DNA from: Candidatus Saccharicenans sp.
Lineage (GTDB): Bacteria > Acidobacteriota > Aminicenantia > Aminicenantales > Saccharicenantaceae
NCBI GenBank assembly: GCA_024653405.1
Contig: JANLGB010000053.1
Span: forward strand, 1-10,976
Length of the DNA stretch: 10,976 nt
Direction of reading: 5' to 3'
Positions 7,147 to 10,976 of the stretch are shown piece by piece. The translations under genes were made by a program, and so were the position numbers. How positions within the stretch are numbered: position 1 is the first letter of the stretch; each line of letters starts with the position of its first letter. The notes beneath the pieces were generated by a model. The model did not search any database and was not told the DNA's origin. It worked only from the letters and a program-made list of their open reading frames with translations.

Positions 7147-7169
7147 TGTACAAAATAGTTCGCAATTTG
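7147..7169 (+). repeat. Left terminal inverted repeat of the IS256-family element
   Basis: TGT at the tip and GTTCGCAATTTG at the inner end match the reverse complement of 8058-8080. The inner 12 bp are perfect and the outer 11 bp carry five mismatches. Confidence 0.75.
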
Positions 7170-7180
7170 ATTTAGGAGAG

Positions 7181-7240
7181 TGAGCCATCGTATTCAAGAA
7201 TCTAACCTTAAGGAAGGAGGTTTTTACTTACGATGGCTCA
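7181..7240 (+). promoter_or_regulatory. Inverted repeat sequestering the transposase start codon
   Basis: TGAGCCATCGTA (7181-7192) is the exact reverse complement of TACGATGGCTCA (7229-7240), which contains the ATG at 7233. RNA read in from outside the left end could fold a 12-bp stem over the start codon, with the strong ribosome site AAGGAAGGAGG (7210-7220) in the 36-nt loop. Insertion sequences such as IS10 use this kind of structure to block translation from impinging transcripts. The function here is inferred. Confidence 0.6.
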
Positions 7241-8030
7241 AAGAGATTATAAGGGAATGCTGGAGAAATTGCTAACGGGATTTTTGGTGGAGGAGGATCC
7301 ACTGAAGGCGATGCTGGAGTGGCTAGCGGAGGAGCTGATGCGGGTGGAGGGGAAGGTGGAGTCGGTGACGGTGATGGTAGTCTATGGGGTGGATAATGAG
7401 GGCCAGAGGGAGATACTGGCGGTCGAGCCGATGTGGGAAGAGAGTGAGGATACCTGGAGGGAGTTTATGAAGGGGCTTAGGAGGAGGGGTGTGACTTGGG
7501 TGGGGATGGTCATCTCAGATGCTCACCGGGGCATTCAGGCAGCAGTGAAGAAGGAGCTCTTGGGTGCCGTCTGGCAGAGGTGCAAGGTGCACATTATGAG
7601 GAACATTCTAGTCCGGGTACCACATAAGGATAAAGCTAAGCTGGCAGAGAAGATAAAGCAGATCTGGCAGCAGCCGGACAGAAAAAGCGCAGAGAAGTTG
7701 GCCAGGCTTCTCATCGAGGAATATGAGAGCAAATATCCGGAGGCCATGAGCTGTCTGGAAGAAGGGCTGGAGGACTCGCTTCAGTTCTATAACTCCCCGG
7801 AGGTGGACAAACGGCGCATCTCTTCCACCAACGTGCTGGAGAGGGTGAATCGGGAGATAAGGCGAAGGAGTCGCGTGGTGGGAGTGTTTCCTTCGGTGGG
7901 CTCATACCTTAGACTCATTGCCTCGTACCTTATGGAATACACGCAAGACTGGGCTAACGAGTACGCCTATATCAAGCCGGAGAGGTTTAGCCAGGTGTTA
8001 GAAAGTTCGCTGGTCCAGTCAGCTAACTAA
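7233..8030 (+). CDS. IS256-family transposase with a large in-frame internal deletion
   Basis: The ORF has 265 residues, against about 400 for the family. Residues 1-39 are the usual N-terminus; from ~41 the sequence continues directly with VESVTVMVVYGVD, which in full-length relatives lies just after the first catalytic Asp. The removed stretch (~135-140 residues) normally contains most of the DNA-binding region and the Asp of the DDE triad. What remains has the second Asp (VISDAHRG, Asp96), the conserved CKVHIMRN (Cys117, His120) and the catalytic Glu (TNVLERVNREIRRR, Glu203). The protein cannot catalyse transposition by itself, but the frame is intact and the ribosome site is strong, so it may still be made. 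It could act as an inhibitor or move only with a helper copy (inference). Confidence 0.85.
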   Translation: MAQRDYKGMLEKLLTGFLVEEDPLKAMLEWLAEELMRVEGKVESVTVMVVYGVDNEGQREILAVEPMWEESEDTWREFMKGLRRRGVTWVGMVISDAHRGIQAAVKKELLGAVWQRCKVHIMRNILVRVPHKDKAKLAEKIKQIWQQPDRKSAEKLARLLIEEYESKYPEAMSCLEEGLEDSLQFYNSPEVDKRRISSTNVLERVNREIRRRSRVVGVFPSVGSYLRLIASYLMEYTQDWANEYAYIKPERFSQVLESSLVQSAN

Positions 8031-8057
8031 GGCTTAAAGTGGAGAAATTACGATGGC

Positions 8058-8080
8058 CAAATTGCGAACAAATCTTGACA
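8058..8080 (-). repeat. Right terminal inverted repeat of the IS256-family element
   Basis: CAAATTGCGAAC (inner) to TTGACA (outer tip) pairs with the left end. Just inside it, TACGATGGCC (8049-8058) repeats the sequence found around the transposase start codon. Confidence 0.75.
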
Positions 8081-8395
8081 TGGCCCAGCAAGACGACCGG
8101 GATTAATTAAAAATTCAATTTTCCCTTAAAGATAGGCAATTTTAATAGAACAGGAGAGAAGGTTTAGATATAATTTTAGCTTCTGAAATCACACTTTTGG
8201 CTGAGGAGTCCTAAGAGGAGACACCTGACAGGTGTCCCCTCTTTTATAGGCTTGAAACGAAAATCAGGGATTGATATATTTATTTATGCACAGTTGATAA
8301 AAAATGGGACGTGAGGTGAAGAGCACCCTTTATAGTCCCTTCCGCCTGGCTTAAATAGTTTAATAATTTTATTTGCCTTAAGGAAAGGAGGGGCG
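8081..8395. other. Intergenic region between the IS and the ompA-like gene
   Basis: No ORF with homology is seen. It holds the second REP-like hairpin (8213-8243) and a nested small stem around 8306-8338 (GGGAC/GTCCC with inner GGTG/CACC) in what is probably the leader of the ompA-like gene. The ribosome site GGAAAGGAGGGG lies just before ATG 8396. No promoter could be placed firmly. Confidence 0.5.
8213..8243. repeat. REP-like hairpin, second copy of the 1707-1728 palindrome
   Basis: The arms AAGAGGAGACACCTG (8213-8227) and CAGGTGTCCCCTCTT (8229-8243) pair over 15 positions with one mismatch. The 15-nt right arm is identical to 1718-1732. It is followed by only two T, and no gene ends right before it, so it is more likely a dispersed repeat than a dedicated terminator. 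Confidence 0.75.
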
Positions 8396-9222
8396 ATGAG
8401 CAAAAAGCATTTCCAAATGTTTTCCCTGGTTCCTTTCTTTTTCTTATTTGTTCTCTTTGGCTCAGGTTTAGCTCAGGAAGACCATGAAGGCTGCAGAGAC
8501 CATCCCTTAATTACCAGGATGAACAATTTTTACATTCAATGGTGTAAGGCAAGTGATTTCGATGCTGTTGATTTCAAAAATGAAAAGGGAGAAAAAATTA
8601 CAGTTGAAGGAAGAGCGGTTTCACCCCACCGAGCGCTTTGCAGGTGCTCAGAAACTATGAAACCGCCGTTAAAAACGCCGGGGGCCTAAAACTATATCAA
8701 GAGGGAAACTATGAAATCTGGTTGAGGCTTGAAAAAGGCGGCCAAAGATACTGGATTTATGTTGATTCCTGGTCTGGCGGCGGCAAGGGGGCCTCTTATC
8801 TGCTTCGGATCGTTGAAGAAAAGTTAATGACTCAAGAAGTAACAGTTAAGGCTGAAAGTTTGATGAATGACCTTCAGACTGCGGGCCATGCTTCAGTTTA
8901 CGGTATCTATTTTGATTTTGACAAAGCTGACATAAAACCCGAATCAGAACCCGCCCTTAGGGAAATAGCCCGGCTTCTCCGGGAAAATAAGGACTTAAAA
9001 CTCTATGTGGTTGGCCATACCGACAACGTGGGTAGCTTGGATTACAACATGAAATTATCAATGGCTAGGGCCGAAGCCGTGGTCAGGGAGCTTACCACCA
9101 AGTACGGCATTTCTCCCGACCGGCTGAAAGCTTTCGGCCTGGCCTGCTTGGCGCCAGTTACTTCAAATGAGACCGAAGAAGGCCGAGCTAAAAATCGAAG
9201 AGTCGAACTAGTAAAGCAATAA
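8396..9222 (+). pseudogene. OmpA-family peptidoglycan-binding protein, frameshifted
   Basis: The gene starts at ATG 8396 with a strong ribosome site and encodes a signal peptide (hydrophobic core FFFLFVLFGSGLA, cleavage near residue 26). It continues with CRDHPLITRMNNFYIQWC and ITVEGR. Then the frame breaks: the downstream part (PSALQVLRNYETAVKNAGG, from ~8626) is in another frame, and about a dozen expected residues between VEGR and PSALQ are missing. A small out-of-frame deletion near 8605-8632 is the likely cause. The second part is an OmpA C-terminal domain: YFDFDKADIKPES, VVGHTDNVGS, LSMARAEAVV, TEEGRAKNRRVEL. It holds the Asp and Arg that bind the peptidoglycan diaminopimelate. The usual G-x-G-x-x-x-P is altered to FGLACLAP. 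In frame 1 it forms an ORF from TTG 8638 that would lack a signal peptide. If the break is real, the gene is dead or gives a cytosolic fragment. Confidence 0.8.
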
Positions 9223-9278
9223 ACAAAATTCTCCCAGATTTTTGGCAAAATACAGTTTCAAGAGGCGCGACTTCCAAG

Positions 9279-10976
9279 TCATCGGCGGACCTCACGCTGA
9301 ATCCGGATTTGATTAAGCGGAACCGTAATCCGGCTGGAGACCGGGTCAATTTTAGAAAGGCGCGCTGGATTAATTCGGCTATTTATCCGGTCAAGAAGTT
9401 CTTGTTCTCCCGGATTCACTCCCGTGCGGGGCTGTTCATGGCCTCGAGTTTGTTCCTGGTCTCTTATCTCAATCTCAGCACCCTCGTAAACGCCGACCAA
9501 GTATCCTTTTCTTAGTAGGCTCCTGATTCCCTCATTCACTGGATCTCCTTGGGCGCGAGTTTTGTCCGCATCATACCTGAAGCAGGGCTGGGATGATACC
9601 CTGAGCCCGGCCGCGGAGGTAGTGGTAACCTGGGATAGCTGATTATTTATCCTGGCTGCCTTCTCCAGGCCAACCTCTCCACCGCTGCCCGGCTTCCAGC
9701 CCCATTCTTCGATAAAGTCTGCCTGTATCTCTGAGGCCCCAATTCCTTTCGGAGCAAACCGAAAATTATTAAGTCGTTCGCCTAAAAGAACCGGCTGGAT
9801 AATCGGCCTTCCTGAAAAATACTCAAAAACGCGAGACAGCGGCGGGCTAAAAAAGTAACTGGCGTAATAAGTTGCCGGTTCAAGGAATTGTTTGTCTCCC
9901 CTTAGATTGGTAACATAAAAATGTTCCTTCTCCAACCGTTTTTCAACCGCCCGACCTGAGCTATCAGTATATTCTGATAATTCGCTACTCTCCAACACCC
10001 GCCAACCAAGCAGAGCCGTATCCGTCGTTATCCCAGGAGAAGTTACACTGAATCCATTGTATTCAATGCTGGCCGCAACATTCTGCCCAGGCTTGAAGTC
10101 ATAGTTTAAAGTAAAATTGCCCTCATTATCACAGCTGGTCATAGCCCCGTTATTGAATCTAATATTTCCAGTGTAGTTAACATATTCCCATTGACCGGTC
10201 TTCCAGTTTTTAACCTTAGCTGCCGATACCTGACCAATAGCCCTATCGTTGAAGAAATCAGCATAGTCTAGCCTGATGTCACTGAAAGGAATAGTTGGAT
10301 TAACTGATGCCGAGTTGATATCTTTTACCCCAACCTTTATTACCCTGACCCTGTCGCCTTGGTAAAGAGGAAAATTGACGCTAACCTGAAAATCACCACT
10401 GGAATCTGGTGGGGCTTGCAGTCTCCCAATTACCTGATCATTTCTCTTGACTTCAAGCACCAAGGGTTCCTGGACTGCCACCATTTCTCCATTTTGTTCC
10501 TTTTTTATATTCCCCCATATTGAGCCGCGCCAGGCACAAACCTCATAATATCTTACGTCATACCCCTGGGAGTCAGGTTTTTGAAAATGATAGAGATTGT
10601 ATTTGTTGTTGATAATATTCAGACGGTGTTTGAAAAGCGAAACATACAACTCAATCGATCCATAGATTTGCACGTCCAGCATGGCCTCGCTAAGGGAACC
10701 GAAGGTCTGGGAATCAAGACCTAAACCAACCGTAAAGCCAGCTCCTACCAGAGACCAGCCAAGAATGTCCAGGTCAAGTAGCGGCCCAGCTTTCACATAG
10801 CCCTTCAACTGCCCCAGGAAATGGGCATCGGCCTCAAATCCTTTATTTAGGCTATAAAAAGTTTTGAAGCCAGTCGGTATCCAGAGGAATGTGCCGCCCC
10901 TGACGCCGGCGGTTGCTTCCAACCATTCGGTCGCCTCAGTCACCAGGGTGAACTGGCCATCCACTCCGACAAGAAG
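9279..10976 (-). CDS. Large protein of unknown function, 3' part only
   Basis: The frame is open to the right edge of the window, so the start is missing; at least 565 residues are visible. I do not recognise a family. The first ~150 visible residues are Gly-rich with alternating hydrophobic and polar residues (VKAGPLLDLDILGWSLVGAGFTVGLGL), suggesting a beta-rich or barrel-like structure. Next come stretches that look like beta-sandwich modules: LVLEVKRNDQVIGRLQAP, then GDFQVSVNFPLYQGDRVRVI. The last ~70 residues are charged and probably disordered (EQTRGHEQPRTGVNPGEQE, ending IQREVRR). It is probably an exported or surface protein, but this is an inference from composition. It converges on the ompA-like gene with 56 nt between the stops and no clear terminator. 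Confidence 0.7.
   Translation of the reverse strand, partial: LLVGVDGQFTLVTEATEWLEATAGVRGGTFLWIPTGFKTFYSLNKGFEADAHFLGQLKGYVKAGPLLDLDILGWSLVGAGFTVGLGLDSQTFGSLSEAMLDVQIYGSIELYVSLFKHRLNIINNKYNLYHFQKPDSQGYDVRYYEVCAWRGSIWGNIKKEQNGEMVAVQEPLVLEVKRNDQVIGRLQAPPDSSGDFQVSVNFPLYQGDRVRVIKVGVKDINSASVNPTIPFSDIRLDYADFFNDRAIGQVSAAKVKNWKTGQWEYVNYTGNIRFNNGAMTSCDNEGNFTLNYDFKPGQNVAASIEYNGFSVTSPGITTDTALLGWRVLESSELSEYTDSSGRAVEKRLEKEHFYVTNLRGDKQFLEPATYYASYFFSPPLSRVFEYFSGRPIIQPVLLGERLNNFRFAPKGIGASEIQADFIEEWGWKPGSGGEVGLEKAARINNQLSQVTTTSAAGLRVSSQPCFRYDADKTRAQGDPVNEGIRSLLRKGYLVGVYEGAEIEIRDQEQTRGHEQPRTGVNPGEQELLDRINSRINPARLSKIDPVSSRITVPLNQIRIQREVRR

Larger units (their letters stand above)
7147..8080 (+). mobile_element. 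Internally deleted IS256-family insertion sequence
   Basis: The ~934-bp element is bounded by imperfect 23-bp terminal inverted repeats (18 of 23 match) and contains one transposase ORF on the plus strand. IS256-family elements are usually 1.2-1.5 kb, so about 0.4 kb is missing, all of it from inside the transposase gene. No clean 8-9 bp target duplication is seen; flanks 7138-7146 and 8081-8089 share only TGGC. The insertion is therefore old, or its flanks have rearranged. It lies in the gap upstream of the HNH nuclease gene. Confidence 0.8.

Noticed and set aside
7138..8089. Target site duplication around the IS256 element
   Set aside because: The flanks share only TGGC at the same offset, which is too short to call a duplication.

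Overview
The window looks like an accessory stretch of a Gram-negative bacterial chromosome. The evidence is an OmpA-like peptidoglycan-binding protein, a lipobox-bearing peptidase and a TolB-like/TPR protein. This set of families, with moderate GC and AT-rich intergenic gaps, would fit an uncultured Acidobacteriota/Aminicenantes-type lineage. That placement is a low-confidence inference, since no rRNA or other marker gene is present.

Layout. (1) Bases 2-1138 (+) hold the 3' part of a TPR-repeat protein that carries a fresh 21-bp in-frame tandem duplication. (2) Bases 1139-1735 have no intact gene, but hold the C-terminal relic of a TauE/SafE-like membrane protein (-) and a perfect 22-bp palindrome. 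(3) Bases 1736-3820 (-) encode a complete predicted lipoprotein of the dipeptidyl peptidase III (M49) family. (4) Bases 3821-4254 are intergenic, with repeated GTTTACC motifs and a clear sigma70-type promoter. (5) Bases 4255-6077 (+) encode an XRE-HTH/ImmA-IrrE metallopeptidase protein followed by a PIN-domain toxin-like gene interrupted by one in-frame TGA. (6) Bases 6109-7065 (-) encode an HNH endonuclease with an N-terminal PUA/EVE-like domain. (7) Bases 7147-8080 are an internally deleted IS256-family element with inverted ends, whose transposase lacks the region holding the first catalytic Asp. (8) Bases 8396-9222 (+) hold a frameshifted OmpA-family gene. (9) Bases 9279-10976 (-) hold the 3' part of a large protein of unknown function that runs off the right edge.

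How the parts relate. Genes 4255-7065 form a small cassette resembling a toxin-antitoxin or defence locus: a regulator/protease, a PIN RNase and a possible modified-DNA restriction nuclease. A decaying IS lies directly beside it. The window is rich in decay: a TauE relic, a PIN gene with a stop, a deleted IS and a frameshifted ompA-like gene. It also carries two copies of a REP-like palindrome. This is what one expects of an accessory region undergoing turnover. No tRNA, rRNA or CRISPR array was seen. The most novel-looking leads are the XRE-ImmA/IrrE + PIN + PUA/EVE-HNH grouping, and the IS256 derivative with a start-codon-sequestering inverted repeat.
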